The notes under the pieces: model-generated | What the model saw: only the letters and a program-made list of their open reading frames with translations | Database searches by the model: none | What the model was told of the DNA's origin: nothing | Program-made: the position numbers and the translations under genes | Assembly (NCBI GenBank): GCA_002256205.1 | Contig: NKIW01000001.1 | Coordinates: 124,001 to 188,000 of the forward strand | Direction of reading: 5' to 3' | DNA length: 64,000 bases | Origin: Rhizobiales bacterium PAR1 | GTDB lineage: Bacteria > Pseudomonadota > Alphaproteobacteria > Rhizobiales > Beijerinckiaceae | In this document: piece by piece, positions 51,620-62,638 of the stretch | Layout of the letters: every line of letters starts with the position of its first letter | Position numbering within the stretch: the first letter of the stretch is position 1

Positions 51620-52309
51620 ATGGATAGCCACTCCGACCCGTTGACCATCCCGCGCGGGCGCGGGGCACAGAGCATTTTTGATGCCCTGCGTGACGAAATT
51701 ATCGCCCTGAAGCTGACCCCCGGCACGATTCTCTCGCGCATCGAGTTGCAGACCCGGTTCGGATTGAGTTCTTCGCCAATCCGGGATGCGCTGATCCGCC
51801 TTCAGGTGGAAGGTCTGGTCGATATCTTTCCCCAGCATGCCACGGTCGTCAGTCCGATCGACCTTGAACGCGCCCGGCAGGCGCAATTTCTGCGTCGTTC
51901 GGTGGAACTCGAAATCGTCCGCCAACTGGCGCTCGCCCCGGGAACCGCGCCGCTCCAGAAGCTCAGAAGTCTCATTCGCCAACAGGCGACGCTGGCGGAA
52001 CTGGGTGAATATGAAACCTTCACGACGCTCGATCACGCCTTCCACCGCGCGATGTATGAGGCGGTGCGGCTTGTGGATTTATGGGATCTTGTTCGCCGGC
52101 AAGGTGGCCATATCGACCGGCTGCGGCGCCTGAACCTGCCCGTGAGCGGCAAGATGCAGGGCATCATTGAGGATCATACGGCCATCGTTGATGCCATTGC
52201 CGCAGGAAATCCGGCGGCCGCGCAGGAGGCGCTACGTGACCACCTCTCGCGCTCGATCCAGTTCGTCGGCCAACTGCGCGAGGCCTATCCGCAATATTTT
52301 TCCCGCTAG
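51620..52309 (+). CDS. GntR family (FCD) transcriptional regulator
   Basis: QSIFDALRDEIIALKLTPGTILSRIELQTRFGLSSSPIRDALIRLQVEGLVDIFPQHATVVSPI. Confidence 0.92.
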   Translation: MDSHSDPLTIPRGRGAQSIFDALRDEIIALKLTPGTILSRIELQTRFGLSSSPIRDALIRLQVEGLVDIFPQHATVVSPIDLERARQAQFLRRSVELEIVRQLALAPGTAPLQKLRSLIRQQATLAELGEYETFTTLDHAFHRAMYEAVRLVDLWDLVRRQGGHIDRLRRLNLPVSGKMQGIIEDHTAIVDAIAAGNPAAAQEALRDHLSRSIQFVGQLREAYPQYFSR

Positions 52310-52443
52310 GCGACCAGCCACTCGCCACGTGATGGCCAACGAGGACTTTGGCCAGCGACCAGGCAGGAAGTCCGGCGGTTGACGCGCCCGCAAATCCTTG
52401 GTCCCCTGTCTGCCAGAAAAATGCGTGCGGGAAACGATTGCCG

Positions 52444-53595
52444 ATGTTCAGCTTCAACACCACCAAATCCATCGTTTCAGGCCCCGGCTCGACCGGAAGC
52501 ATTGTACAACTCATCCGCCCGGTTCTGGGCGAACGCATCCTGCTTGTCACGGATAAGGGCTTGCGCAAGCTCGGCCTTCTTGAAGGCATTCTCCGACAAC
52601 TGGCAGCGGGCGGCATCTCGGTCGCGATCTTCGACGAAGTTGCTGCCGATCCACCGGAAGACAATGTCCTCGCCGGCGTCGTTGCCGCGAAAACCCATCG
52701 TGCCACCGGTGTCCTGGCCGTGGGCGGTGGCTCGCCGATGGATGTCGCCAAGGTCATCGCGCTCGTCGCGAAAAGCGGAGAGACACTGGCGAGCGCTTAC
52801 GGCGTCGGCAATGCCAAGGGGCCACGCCTGCCGCTGGTTCTGGTGCCGACAACCGCCGGCACAGGCTCCGAAGTCACGCCAATCGCGATCCTGACGACGG
52901 GCGAAGCCGAGAAAAAGGGCATCGTGAGCCCCCTGCTTCTACCGGATATGGCCATTCTGGATGCCGACCTTACCGTCGGTCTGCCGAAGAGTGTCACGGC
53001 GGCCACCGGCATCGATGCGATGGTTCATGCCATCGAGGCCTATGCCTCGGCCTCCGCCAACAACAACCCGATTTCGCGTACGCTGGCGCGCGAGGCACTG
53101 CGGCTTCTCGGCGCGAATATCCGCGAAGCCTGTTTCAACGGCACCAACCGCGAGGCGCGCGGCGGCATGCTGCTGGGCTCGCTTCTGGCCGGGCAGGCCT
53201 TTGCAAACTCCCCCGTTGCCGCCGTCCATGCCCTCGCCTATCCCATCGGCGGGCATTTTCATATCCCGCATGGGCTCTCGAATGCGCTGGTGCTGCCGCA
53301 CGTGTTGCGCTTCAATATGCCCGCCGCCGCGACAGCCTATGGCGAGATCGCAGCGGATGTTTTCCCCAAGTTCGCGGAAACACCGCTGGAGGAACGCGGC
53401 GCGGCGTTTGTCTACGAGCTTGAAGCACTCTCTCGCGCCCTCGATGTGCCCCAACGCCTGCGCGATGTCGGCATCCCGGAAGACGCGTTGCCGATGCTCG
53501 CCGCCGACGCGATGAAACAGACACGGCTCCTGATCAACAATCCGCGCCCGCTCGATGAGCGCGACGCGTTCCAGATTTATCAAGCGGCGTTCTAG
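52444..53595 (+). CDS. Iron-containing (group III) alcohol dehydrogenase
   Basis: VLAVGGGSPMDVAKVIAL; VPTTAGTGSEVTPIAIL; GIDAMVHAIEAYAS; HALAYPIGGHFHIPHGLSNALVLPHVL. Confidence 0.94.
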   Translation: MFSFNTTKSIVSGPGSTGSIVQLIRPVLGERILLVTDKGLRKLGLLEGILRQLAAGGISVAIFDEVAADPPEDNVLAGVVAAKTHRATGVLAVGGGSPMDVAKVIALVAKSGETLASAYGVGNAKGPRLPLVLVPTTAGTGSEVTPIAILTTGEAEKKGIVSPLLLPDMAILDADLTVGLPKSVTAATGIDAMVHAIEAYASASANNNPISRTLAREALRLLGANIREACFNGTNREARGGMLLGSLLAGQAFANSPVAAVHALAYPIGGHFHIPHGLSNALVLPHVLRFNMPAAATAYGEIAADVFPKFAETPLEERGAAFVYELEALSRALDVPQRLRDVGIPEDALPMLAADAMKQTRLLINNPRPLDERDAFQIYQAAF

Positions 53596-54989
53596 AGCCC
53601 CAAGTCCGCTCGGCTTGCCTCGCCCAGATCCCAATAGAGCCCGGCCATCAGGCCCAGGGCTTCGCGGATCAGCGCAAAGGGGACATGCTCGTTCGGCGCA
53701 TGCTGCGAGCAACCGGGATAGGAATGCGGCACCCAGATCGTCTTGAGGCCGAGGAGATCGCAGAAGACATCATTCGGCAAGGCGCCGCCGAGGTTCGGCA
53801 ACAGCGCCGGTTTCTTGTTGCTCGAACGCTGGATGGATTTGAGCGCGAAATGTACCGCCGGGTGATCCGGATCAAGCCGCGTCGCGGGGAAGTTATTCTC
53901 CCGTGCACTCAAGACCTGCACCATCTTGAGCCCCTGACGATCCAGATGCGCCCGGATCGCCGGCAGGATATCCTCGGTCTCGACGCCCACGACATGGCGC
54001 AACTGACAGCGCGCAAAGGCACGCGGCGGAATGGCGTTGACCGGCGTTTTCGGATTACCGGTTTCAAAGGCCAGCACCTCGAAATTGCACCAGCCATAAA
54101 CGCGCTCCACGGGCGTCAGGCCCGGCTCACCCCAATCGGGATCGATCTCGGGATCGCCGGGGCCGGGCTCCAGCGTGCAGTCCGCCAGCGCTGCGCGCAC
54201 ATTGGCCGGAATGCCATCCTTCGGCACCAAGGCCGGCACGCGGATTTCGCCCTTAGGGCCGACGATCGAGGCAATTGCATGCGCAAGCTGAATACCGGGG
54301 TTGGAGAGAAGCCCGCCCCAATTCCCCGAATGATGGCCCCCTTCCCGCGCCTCGACGACGAGATCGACAAGCGCCGCACCACGCGCGCCGAGAAACACCG
54401 TTGGGCGCGTCGCGGAGAGGCGCGGCCCATCGGAGGCAATCAGGAAATCTGCCGCGAGCAAGTCCTTGTTGGCCTCGCAGACCTGGTGCAGGCCGGGCGA
54501 GCCGGTCTCCTCACCCATCTCAATAATCCACTTGGCGTTAAAGCCGAGCTTGCCGCGCGCCGCGATCACCGCGGCCTGCGCCGCCATATTGATCGAGTGC
54601 TGCCCTTTGTTGTCGACCACGCCGCGCCCGTACCAGCGGTCGCCGCGCGTCTCCATTTTCCACGGCGAGAGACCCTCTTTCCAGCTGTCATCAAGGCCGC
54701 GAATGACATCGCCGTGGCCGTAACCGAGCACAGTCGGCAAATCAGCGCCTTCGATACGCTCGGCAAAGAGAAACGGCGCCTTGGCGGCAGGATGTTCGAG
54801 GATGCGGGTCGCAAAGCCCATCGCCGCGAAGGCCGGGATCATCTCGGTTGTGAGGTAAGCGACGAGATCCCCTGCCCGGTCCGGGTTTTGGCTCTCGGTG
54901 GGGATGGCGATGCGCCGCGTCAGCACCTCGGCAAAGCGACCGGAATCGAAATCGGCATAGACCTGCGCAACAGCGCTCTCACGCGACAT
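53592..54989 (-). CDS. M20 family metallopeptidase
   Basis: TVLGYGHGDVIRG; WYGRGVVDNKGQHSINMAA; EMGEETGSPGL; NLGGALPNDVF. Confidence 0.92.
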   Translation of the reverse strand: MSRESAVAQVYADFDSGRFAEVLTRRIAIPTESQNPDRAGDLVAYLTTEMIPAFAAMGFATRILEHPAAKAPFLFAERIEGADLPTVLGYGHGDVIRGLDDSWKEGLSPWKMETRGDRWYGRGVVDNKGQHSINMAAQAAVIAARGKLGFNAKWIIEMGEETGSPGLHQVCEANKDLLAADFLIASDGPRLSATRPTVFLGARGAALVDLVVEAREGGHHSGNWGGLLSNPGIQLAHAIASIVGPKGEIRVPALVPKDGIPANVRAALADCTLEPGPGDPEIDPDWGEPGLTPVERVYGWCNFEVLAFETGNPKTPVNAIPPRAFARCQLRHVVGVETEDILPAIRAHLDRQGLKMVQVLSARENNFPATRLDPDHPAVHFALKSIQRSSNKKPALLPNLGGALPNDVFCDLLGLKTIWVPHSYPGCSQHAPNEHVPFALIREALGLMAGLYWDLGEASRADLGL

Positions 54990-55950
54990 GGGTTTCTTCC
55001 TCGACAAGATGACAGGCCGCCGCGCCGCCATGGGCAGGCTTGAGCGCTGGCGTTGTGGTGGTGCAGGCCGGCACAGCGTCCGGGCAGCGGGGGTGGAAAA
55101 CACACCCCGAGGGCGGGTTCAGCGGATCAGGAAAGCCGCCCTTGAGGCCAATATCCGGCACGCCTGCCCCCGGCTCGGGTGTCAGCACGGAACGCAGCAG
55201 CGCGCGGGTATAGGGGTGCTGCGGCTTGGCGAACAGCCGGGCCGCTGGCGCGACCTCGACCATGCGCCCGAGATACATCACGCCAACGCGGTCCGCGATA
55301 TGCTCGACGACCTGAAGGTTGTGCGAGATAAAGAGATAGGTGAGGCCGAATTCGCCGCGCAACTCCATCAGAAGATTGAGGATTTGCGATTGCACAGAAA
55401 CATCAAGCGCTGAAGTCGGCTCGTCGCATACAATCAGTTCGGGGTTCAGAATGAGCGCCCGTGCGATCGCCACACGCTGACGCTGACCGCCTGAAAGCTG
55501 GCTCGGAACATGGCGCGCAAAGCGGCTCGGCAGCCCGACGCGGTCGAGCATTGCAACCGCTTTATCCAGCCTCTCCGAGGCATGGCCGATGCCATGGATA
55601 GAGAGCGGTTCGGCAACCGTTCCGGCGATGGAACGACGCGGATTGAGCGAGGAATACGGGTCTTGAAAAATCGGCTGCACCAGCCGTGCCAACTCCAGCC
55701 GCGGGATCGTTGTGACATCGCGCCCGTTGAGCGTGATGCGCCCGTCGCTCGGTTTCATGAGGCCGGTGACGATGCGTCCAAGCGTCGATTTACCGCAGCC
55801 GGACTCCCCGACGATGCCGAGGATTTCACCCGGCGCGAGGGCAAGATCGATGCCGTTGACCGCATTGAGAATTGCGGGCTTGCGGAACGCGCCCTGCGCG
55901 ATCTCGAACCGCTTGGTGACGCCTTCGATAGAGAGCAAAGGAGCATTCAT
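54979..55950 (-). CDS. ABC transporter ATP-binding protein (DppF-like)
   Basis: [63 protein letters not shown]. Confidence 0.95.
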   Translation of the reverse strand: MNAPLLSIEGVTKRFEIAQGAFRKPAILNAVNGIDLALAPGEILGIVGESGCGKSTLGRIVTGLMKPSDGRITLNGRDVTTIPRLELARLVQPIFQDPYSSLNPRRSIAGTVAEPLSIHGIGHASERLDKAVAMLDRVGLPSRFARHVPSQLSGGQRQRVAIARALILNPELIVCDEPTSALDVSVQSQILNLLMELRGEFGLTYLFISHNLQVVEHIADRVGVMYLGRMVEVAPAARLFAKPQHPYTRALLRSVLTPEPGAGVPDIGLKGGFPDPLNPPSGCVFHPRCPDAVPACTTTTPALKPAHGGAAACHLVEEETHVA

Positions 55951-56906
55951 CACACGCTCTCCCGCACACAGCGCCAGCGATGCGTGCCGGCGTGCCTCTC
56001 GGGAATGTCGCCCGCGCAATCCGGCCCCGCGAGGGAACACCGGTCACGAAAGGCGCAACCCTGCACCTCGCCAATGAGCGAGGGCACAACGCCGGGAATG
56101 GCACCGAGCGGTTCGCCGGGCTTCGTGCGTCCTGGCACCGGGATGCAGGCCATGAGGCCGCGCGTGTAGGGATGCTTCGGCGCAGCAAAAATCGCCTGCG
56201 CCGTCCCCTCCTCAACAATTTCGCCGGCATACATTACCGCGACCCTGTCAGCGACGCGCGCGACAAGCCCAAGATCATGGGTGATCAGCATCAACCCGAG
56301 GCCGAACTCCTGCCTCAAATTCGCAAGCAAATGGAGGATTTGCGCTTGAATTGTCACGTCGAGCGCAGTCGTCGGCTCATCTGCGATCAGCAGCTTCGGG
56401 CCGCACATCAGCGCCATCGCGATCATCACACGCTGGCGCAAGCCGCCCGAAAGCTGATGCGGGTATTGGGTGAGGCGCTGCGGACCGTTGGCGATGCCGA
56501 CCTTGTCGAGAAGGTAGAGCGCCCGTTCGCGCGCCTCGGCCTCGCTGGCTTTGTTGTGGCGGCGGTAGCCCTCAATCAACTGGTTTCCGATTGAAAAGAT
56601 CGGGTTGAGCGAGGTCATCGGCTCCTGAAAGATCATGGCGATAGCGTCGCCGTTGAGGCTTTCGCTTGCCGCAAGATCAAGCTTGCGCCCCTCATAGGCG
56701 AGCGTATCGAAGCTGCGCCGCGCCGCCTTCGGCAACAGCCCCATGATCGACATCGCGGTCATGGATTTGCCGCAACCAGACTCACCCACGAGGCAGAAGG
56801 TTTCGCCCGCATTCACGGCAAAGGAAATGCCGCGCACCGCGCGCAGCGGCCCGCCGGTGGTGGCAATATCGACCAGGAGGTTCTCAACCGCGAGAAGCGG
56901 AGTCAT
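55950..56906 (-). CDS. ABC transporter ATP-binding protein (DppD-like)
   Basis: [62 protein letters not shown]. Confidence 0.95.
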   Translation of the reverse strand: MTPLLAVENLLVDIATTGGPLRAVRGISFAVNAGETFCLVGESGCGKSMTAMSIMGLLPKAARRSFDTLAYEGRKLDLAASESLNGDAIAMIFQEPMTSLNPIFSIGNQLIEGYRRHNKASEAEARERALYLLDKVGIANGPQRLTQYPHQLSGGLRQRVMIAMALMCGPKLLIADEPTTALDVTIQAQILHLLANLRQEFGLGLMLITHDLGLVARVADRVAVMYAGEIVEEGTAQAIFAAPKHPYTRGLMACIPVPGRTKPGEPLGAIPGVVPSLIGEVQGCAFRDRCSLAGPDCAGDIPERHAGTHRWRCVRESV

Positions 56907-56907
56907 C

Positions 56908-57777
56908 TCAGCCTCTCCTCTTTGGCACGATGAGATCGCGGAGGCCATCGCCAACGAGATTGATCGCGAAGACGAGCAGCGCCAGCATCGAACCGGGGAT
57001 CGCGATCATCCAGAAGGCAAAAAACATCATGGTCTTGGCCTCGGCAATCATCAGCCCCCAGGAGGGCAACGGTGGCTGAACGCCAAGACCCAGGAAAGAG
57101 AGCGCCGCTTCGAGCAGAATGGCGCTGGCGGCCTCGACGGTCGCGACAACGATGAGCTGCGGGAAGACATTCGGCAGCACCTCCTTGAGGATGATGCGCG
57201 GCACGCTGGCACCAGCTGCTTCGGCGGCGGCAATATAGTCGAGCCCTCTCACCTGCTGCGTCGCGGCGCGCATCACCACCGCGATACGATCCCATTTGAG
57301 AAGGCCAAGGACGAGGATCACCACAACAAGCGAGCCGCCGATCATCGCGACCACCGCGAGCGCCACCAGCACCACGGGAATCGCCAGGCGAGTCGTGATG
57401 AGAAACGTGATTGCGAGGTCCACGCGTCCGCCGAAATACCCGGCGAGCAACCCGAGCGTGGTACCGATCAGCCCTGAAATCAGCATCACCGCAAAACCGA
57501 TCAGCAGCGAGATCCGCGCGCCATAGAGAATGCGGCTGAGATAATCCCGCCCAAGGTTATCGGTGCCGAGAAGATGCGCGGGGTTGGCCTTGGGGCTCCA
57601 GAAGGGCGGGATGAGTCGCCGCCCCAAATCCTGATCATAGGGGTCGAACGGCGACAGGAGTGGTGCAAAAATCGCCATGGCGAAGATGACACCCAGCAAC
57701 ACAAGCCCGATCACCAACCCGCGGTGGCCCAGAATCCGTTGGAAAGTTTTGCCCGCCATGCTGCTCTTGCTTGCCAT
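56908..57777 (-). CDS. ABC transporter permease (DppC-like)
   Basis: HLLGTDNLGRDYLSRILYGARISLLIGFAVMLISGLIGTTLGLLAGYFGG; several closely spaced possible starts (VASKNMASKSSMAGKTF). Confidence 0.92.
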   Translation of the reverse strand: MASKSSMAGKTFQRILGHRGLVIGLVLLGVIFAMAIFAPLLSPFDPYDQDLGRRLIPPFWSPKANPAHLLGTDNLGRDYLSRILYGARISLLIGFAVMLISGLIGTTLGLLAGYFGGRVDLAITFLITTRLAIPVVLVALAVVAMIGGSLVVVILVLGLLKWDRIAVVMRAATQQVRGLDYIAAAEAAGASVPRIILKEVLPNVFPQLIVVATVEAASAILLEAALSFLGLGVQPPLPSWGLMIAEAKTMMFFAFWMIAIPGSMLALLVFAINLVGDGLRDLIVPKRRG

Positions 57778-57802
57778 GTTCTTGCTTGCCACGCTCTTGC
57801 CC

Positions 57803-58720
57803 TCAGGCGAGGCGGATGCGCGGATCGATCCATGCATTCACAAGATCGGCCAGCAGCGTGAGCCCGACGTAGGCGATCGAGAGCATAAGCAGGATCGCCT
57901 GCGTCACCGGGAAATCCTTATGCGTGATCGACTGATAAGCGAGATAGCCGAGGCCATCGAGCGCGAAAATCGTCTCGATCACCACCGAGCCACCGAGCAG
58001 CAGGCCGAGCTGCACGCCCGCGAGCGCCACCACCGGGACCAGCGCATTCGCCAGCGCATGCTTGAGAACCACGCTCGCCTTCGAGAGCCCTTTGGCACGC
58101 GCGGTTCGGACGTAATCCATCTCCAGCGCATCGACCATGCCAGCGCGGACGATTCGCATGAAAGGCGGCGTGATGTAATAGCCGAGTGTGATGGTTGGCA
58201 GCACGAAATGCAGCCATGTGCCCGAGCCGGAAACCGGAAGCCAGCGGAGCTGCACCGAGAACAGCATCACGAGCACCAACGCGAGGAAGAAGTTTGGCAG
58301 CGCCTGCCCGGTGACGGCGATTCCCAGCGCCAGCCGATCCACCCATCCGCCCTGATAAACCGCCGCCAGCACACCGAGCGGAACGCCGATCAGGAGCGCG
58401 AAGGCGAGTGAGGCCACGGAGAGGATGATCGTGTTGCCGATCTTGTCAGCAATCAGCGGCATCACCGGCGATTTGAAATAGAGCGAGGTGCCGAAATCCC
58501 CCAGCGCCGCATGGCCGAGCCAGTCGAAATACTGCACCATCAACGGCCGATCGAGCCCGTTGAGCTTGCGAATGAGCTCGATATCCTCGGCGCGCGCGCC
58601 TTCGCCCGCGAGCGCGATGGCGACATCGCCTGACATCCGGAGCAGCATGAAGCTCAGGATCGAGACGAAAATCGCCACCGCAAGCGCGGTGCCGAGCCTC
58701 TTGAGGGCGTAACCGAGCAT
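57803..58720 (-). CDS. ABC transporter permease (DppB-like)
   Basis: MLGYALKRLGTALAVAIFVSILSFMLLRMSGD; LKHALANALVPVVALAGVQLGLLLGGSVVIETIFALDGLG. Confidence 0.95.
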   Translation of the reverse strand: MLGYALKRLGTALAVAIFVSILSFMLLRMSGDVAIALAGEGARAEDIELIRKLNGLDRPLMVQYFDWLGHAALGDFGTSLYFKSPVMPLIADKIGNTIILSVASLAFALLIGVPLGVLAAVYQGGWVDRLALGIAVTGQALPNFFLALVLVMLFSVQLRWLPVSGSGTWLHFVLPTITLGYYITPPFMRIVRAGMVDALEMDYVRTARAKGLSKASVVLKHALANALVPVVALAGVQLGLLLGGSVVIETIFALDGLGYLAYQSITHKDFPVTQAILLMLSIAYVGLTLLADLVNAWIDPRIRLA

Positions 58721-58726
58721 CCTCCG

Positions 58727-60256
58727 TTACTTCCAGCTCATCTCCCAGAAGCGCGGGATTTCATCGGGGTATGTATTGAACTGCAACGCGCCGTTCGCAA
58801 CGTAATGCGTCGTGAGCGAATAAAGCGGCACACCGAGCACGCGCTCCTGAATCATCCCCAACGCCTTGGCATAAGCCTCCTTGCGCGCGGCCGGATCGAC
58901 CGAGGAATCGCCCTTCTCCAGCAGGTCGCGCACTTCGGGATCGCGCGCCATATCATCCGAGAGGAACTTGAAATAAACCGGCGTACCGGCTGACACATCG
59001 TTCACCGAGAACGATCCCCAGGTCTGATGCGCAATCGCCGCCTTGTTGAGCCGGAGGTGCTCGCGCATCGCGGCATATTGCAGGAACTGGAGCTTGGCGT
59101 TGATGTGGATCGAGCGCAGCGCGCCAATCATCGCCTCGGTCTGGTCGCGCTCGCGGTAAGCGACGATTTCAAGCTCAAGCTTCTTGTCCGGTCCGTAGCC
59201 GGCTTCCTTCATGAGTTCGCGCGCCTTGGTCAGGTCGTAGGCGTAGCGCGGCGCGAGTTTATCGTCACAGCCGAACTGCGTCGGAAAGCAGATCGCGTTG
59301 ATGATGCGCGCCTTTTCGCCCACGAGCTGCTTCACCATCGCTTCGCGCGGGATCGCATGGGCAATTGCCTTGCGAACCCGGATATCCTTGATCGCCGGCG
59401 TCGGAGATTGCTCCGTCAGGTTGAAGTTGAGGAAAACGATACGCATCGTCTCACCCTCAACGACCTGCAAATGCGGCACGGCCTTCATGCCGAGCGCCTG
59501 ATCCACCGCGACGCCCATGATGAAATCGAGGTTTTCGGACATCACCTCGGCGGTCTGCGTCTGCCGATCAGGAATGAAGCGGATCTCGAGGTTCTTGATT
59601 TTCGGCACGCGCTTGTTGAGGCTCGCCGGGTAATCCGGGTTCGCCGTCAGCTTGATCGACTTGCCGATGGTATGCTCGACCACCTTGTACGGCCCGGAGC
59701 CCACGGGTTTGGCGTTCATGCCAAGCGGCCCGGCCTCGGCGTAATATTTGCCCGAATGGATCACGACAGGCCCGGCGAGGTATTCAATCGCCGCCGGGAA
59801 GGCACGCTTCAGCTTGATGCGAACCTGATATTTGCCGAGCTTTTCGGCGCTTTCGATCCAGTTGACGTTGGTTTGCGTGGTGACCTTGTTTTCAGCCTTA
59901 CCAACGAAATTCAGCGTGTAGACCACATCGTCGGCATCAAAATCCTGCCCATTATGGAACTTTACGCCCTCGCGCAGATCAAGATCGAGCGTTTTATCGT
60001 CGACCCACTTCCAGGATTTGGCAAGCTGCCCCTTGTATTCATTGGTCACAGGATCGCGGAAAATCAACGTATCCCAGACGAGTTGACCAAGGATCACACC
60101 AATACGGACGTTGTTGAAATAGGGGTCGACATTCTCCGGCACCTGCTCATAGGCGAAGCGGATCGTGTCATCCTTCTTGCCGGCAAAGGCGGTGCCGGAA
60201 AGCGCCACCATCAGCGCGCCGACCATCAGGCCGGTTTTGAGTTTCAGCATCGACAT
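58727..60256 (-). CDS. ABC transporter substrate-binding protein, family 5 (oligopeptide/dipeptide type)
   Basis: Signal peptide; PVTNEYKGQLAKSWKWVDDKTLDLDLREGVKFHNGQDFDADDVVYTLNF. Confidence 0.93.
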   Translation of the reverse strand: MSMLKLKTGLMVGALMVALSGTAFAGKKDDTIRFAYEQVPENVDPYFNNVRIGVILGQLVWDTLIFRDPVTNEYKGQLAKSWKWVDDKTLDLDLREGVKFHNGQDFDADDVVYTLNFVGKAENKVTTQTNVNWIESAEKLGKYQVRIKLKRAFPAAIEYLAGPVVIHSGKYYAEAGPLGMNAKPVGSGPYKVVEHTIGKSIKLTANPDYPASLNKRVPKIKNLEIRFIPDRQTQTAEVMSENLDFIMGVAVDQALGMKAVPHLQVVEGETMRIVFLNFNLTEQSPTPAIKDIRVRKAIAHAIPREAMVKQLVGEKARIINAICFPTQFGCDDKLAPRYAYDLTKARELMKEAGYGPDKKLELEIVAYRERDQTEAMIGALRSIHINAKLQFLQYAAMREHLRLNKAAIAHQTWGSFSVNDVSAGTPVYFKFLSDDMARDPEVRDLLEKGDSSVDPAARKEAYAKALGMIQERVLGVPLYSLTTHYVANGALQFNTYPDEIPRFWEMSWK

Positions 60257-60396
60257 CTCCCATTTCCGCATAACGGTGCCTTCCGTTTCAGGTGCATAGA
60301 CTGCATGAGCGCATGGCGCCTCACAACAGGAATGTTTATGACAAGGCCCATACAGGCCGAGCGTTTTTGGCCCCCTTCGCTTGTCAGGTTACCCCG

Positions 60397-61227
<831 letters not shown>

Positions 61228-61229
61228 CC

Positions 61230-62510
61230 CTATCGCCCGGGAAATTTGCGCGTGATGCGCCCCATTTCGGTGGCACCAGCACGGATTTTCAGCGTCACTT
61301 TGCCGGTTCGGCCATTGCGCCGCCCGAGCACTTCGGCATTCTCGTAAAGCCAGGCGAGACCTGCGCCATCGCCCGCATCGAGGGTGATTTCGAGCGTCTC
61401 GCGCCCTTCGGCGAGCCGCCTCTCGATCTCGGCGAGAAGGTCCGCCACACCCTTGCCAGTGAGCGCCGAGACGAGCACCGGAGCGCCCTCACCGCGCCGT
61501 GTCGCGACTTCCTTGAGCCGACGCGCCTCTTCCGGCGACAGCAAATCGGCCTTGTTCCAGACCTCGACAATCCGCTTTTCCGCCGCCCCGGAGATGCCGA
61601 GATCCGCAAGAACGGACTTCACATCGAGTTCCTGCGCCTCGGTATCCGGATTGGCGATATCGCGGACATGGAGAATGATCTCGGCGGAAATCACGTCTTC
61701 CAGCGTTGCGCGGAACGCCGCGACCAGCTGCGTCGGCAGGTCCGAGATGAACCCGACCGTATCGGACAGCACAACCTTGAGGCCATGCAGCAGCGAGACC
61801 GCGCGCGTCGTGGGATCGAGGGTCGCGAAGAGCATATCCTTCGCCAGCACTTCCGCTTCGGTCATGCGGTTGAAAAGGCTCGATTTTCCGGCGTTGGTAT
61901 ACCCCACCAGCGCAACGGTCGGATACGGTACCTTGTCACGGCTGGCGCGATGCAGTCCGCGCGTGCGCTTGACGTCCTCGAGGTCTTTCTCGATCCGCGT
62001 CATGCGCTCCTGAATGAGCCGACGGTCGGTCTCGATCTGGGTTTCACCCGGGCCACCGAGAAAGCCGAAGCCGCCACGCTGGCGTTCGAGATGGGTCCAG
62101 GAGCGGACAAGACGCGATTTTTGATAGGCGAGATGCGCAAGCTCGACCTGCAACCGGCCCTCACGGGTCGAGGCGCGGCGGCCGAAAATCTCGAGGATCA
62201 GTCCGGTCCGGTCAATCACCTTGGCCTTGAACGCCTGCTCAAGGTTGCGCTGCTGCACGGGGCTGAGCGCGCAATCCATCATGACGAGCGAAATCTCTTC
62301 TGCCTCGACGAAAGCGGTGATCTCCTCGACCTTGCCCTGCCCGAGAAAGGTCGCCGGGCGCGGTAGACGAATCGGCGCGATCTGGCTCGCAACGATGGTG
62401 AGATCGATCGCCATCGTCAGGCCGATCGCTTCATCAAGCCGCGCCTCCTGCGTGCGCAGGCTCAGCGCGCCTGCTGCCGTGGCCGCACGTTCGGAAAGAT
62501 AAGGCCCCAC
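61230..62510 (-). CDS. hflX: GTPase HflX (true start probably upstream of 62510)
   Basis: LEIFGRRASTREGRLQVELAHLAYQKSRLVRSWTHLERQRGGFGFLGGPGETQIETDRR; VALVGYTNAGKSSLFN. Confidence 0.94.
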   Translation of the reverse strand: MGPYLSERAATAAGALSLRTQEARLDEAIGLTMAIDLTIVASQIAPIRLPRPATFLGQGKVEEITAFVEAEEISLVMMDCALSPVQQRNLEQAFKAKVIDRTGLILEIFGRRASTREGRLQVELAHLAYQKSRLVRSWTHLERQRGGFGFLGGPGETQIETDRRLIQERMTRIEKDLEDVKRTRGLHRASRDKVPYPTVALVGYTNAGKSSLFNRMTEAEVLAKDMLFATLDPTTRAVSLLHGLKVVLSDTVGFISDLPTQLVAAFRATLEDVISAEIILHVRDIANPDTEAQELDVKSVLADLGISGAAEKRIVEVWNKADLLSPEEARRLKEVATRRGEGAPVLVSALTGKGVADLLAEIERRLAEGRETLEITLDAGDGAGLAWLYENAEVLGRRNGRTGKVTLKIRAGATEMGRITRKFPGR

Positions 62511-62638
62511 GACAAGCGTGCGCGTCTGGAGCGCAATCGTCTTCTCGGGTTCGAAGGCGCCCTGCTTGACGGCTCTGGTGCCGCTACGGTTCTGAAGGTC
62601 GGTCGTGGCCGTATTCCGTCTCTCGGAGGCAAAACGCC

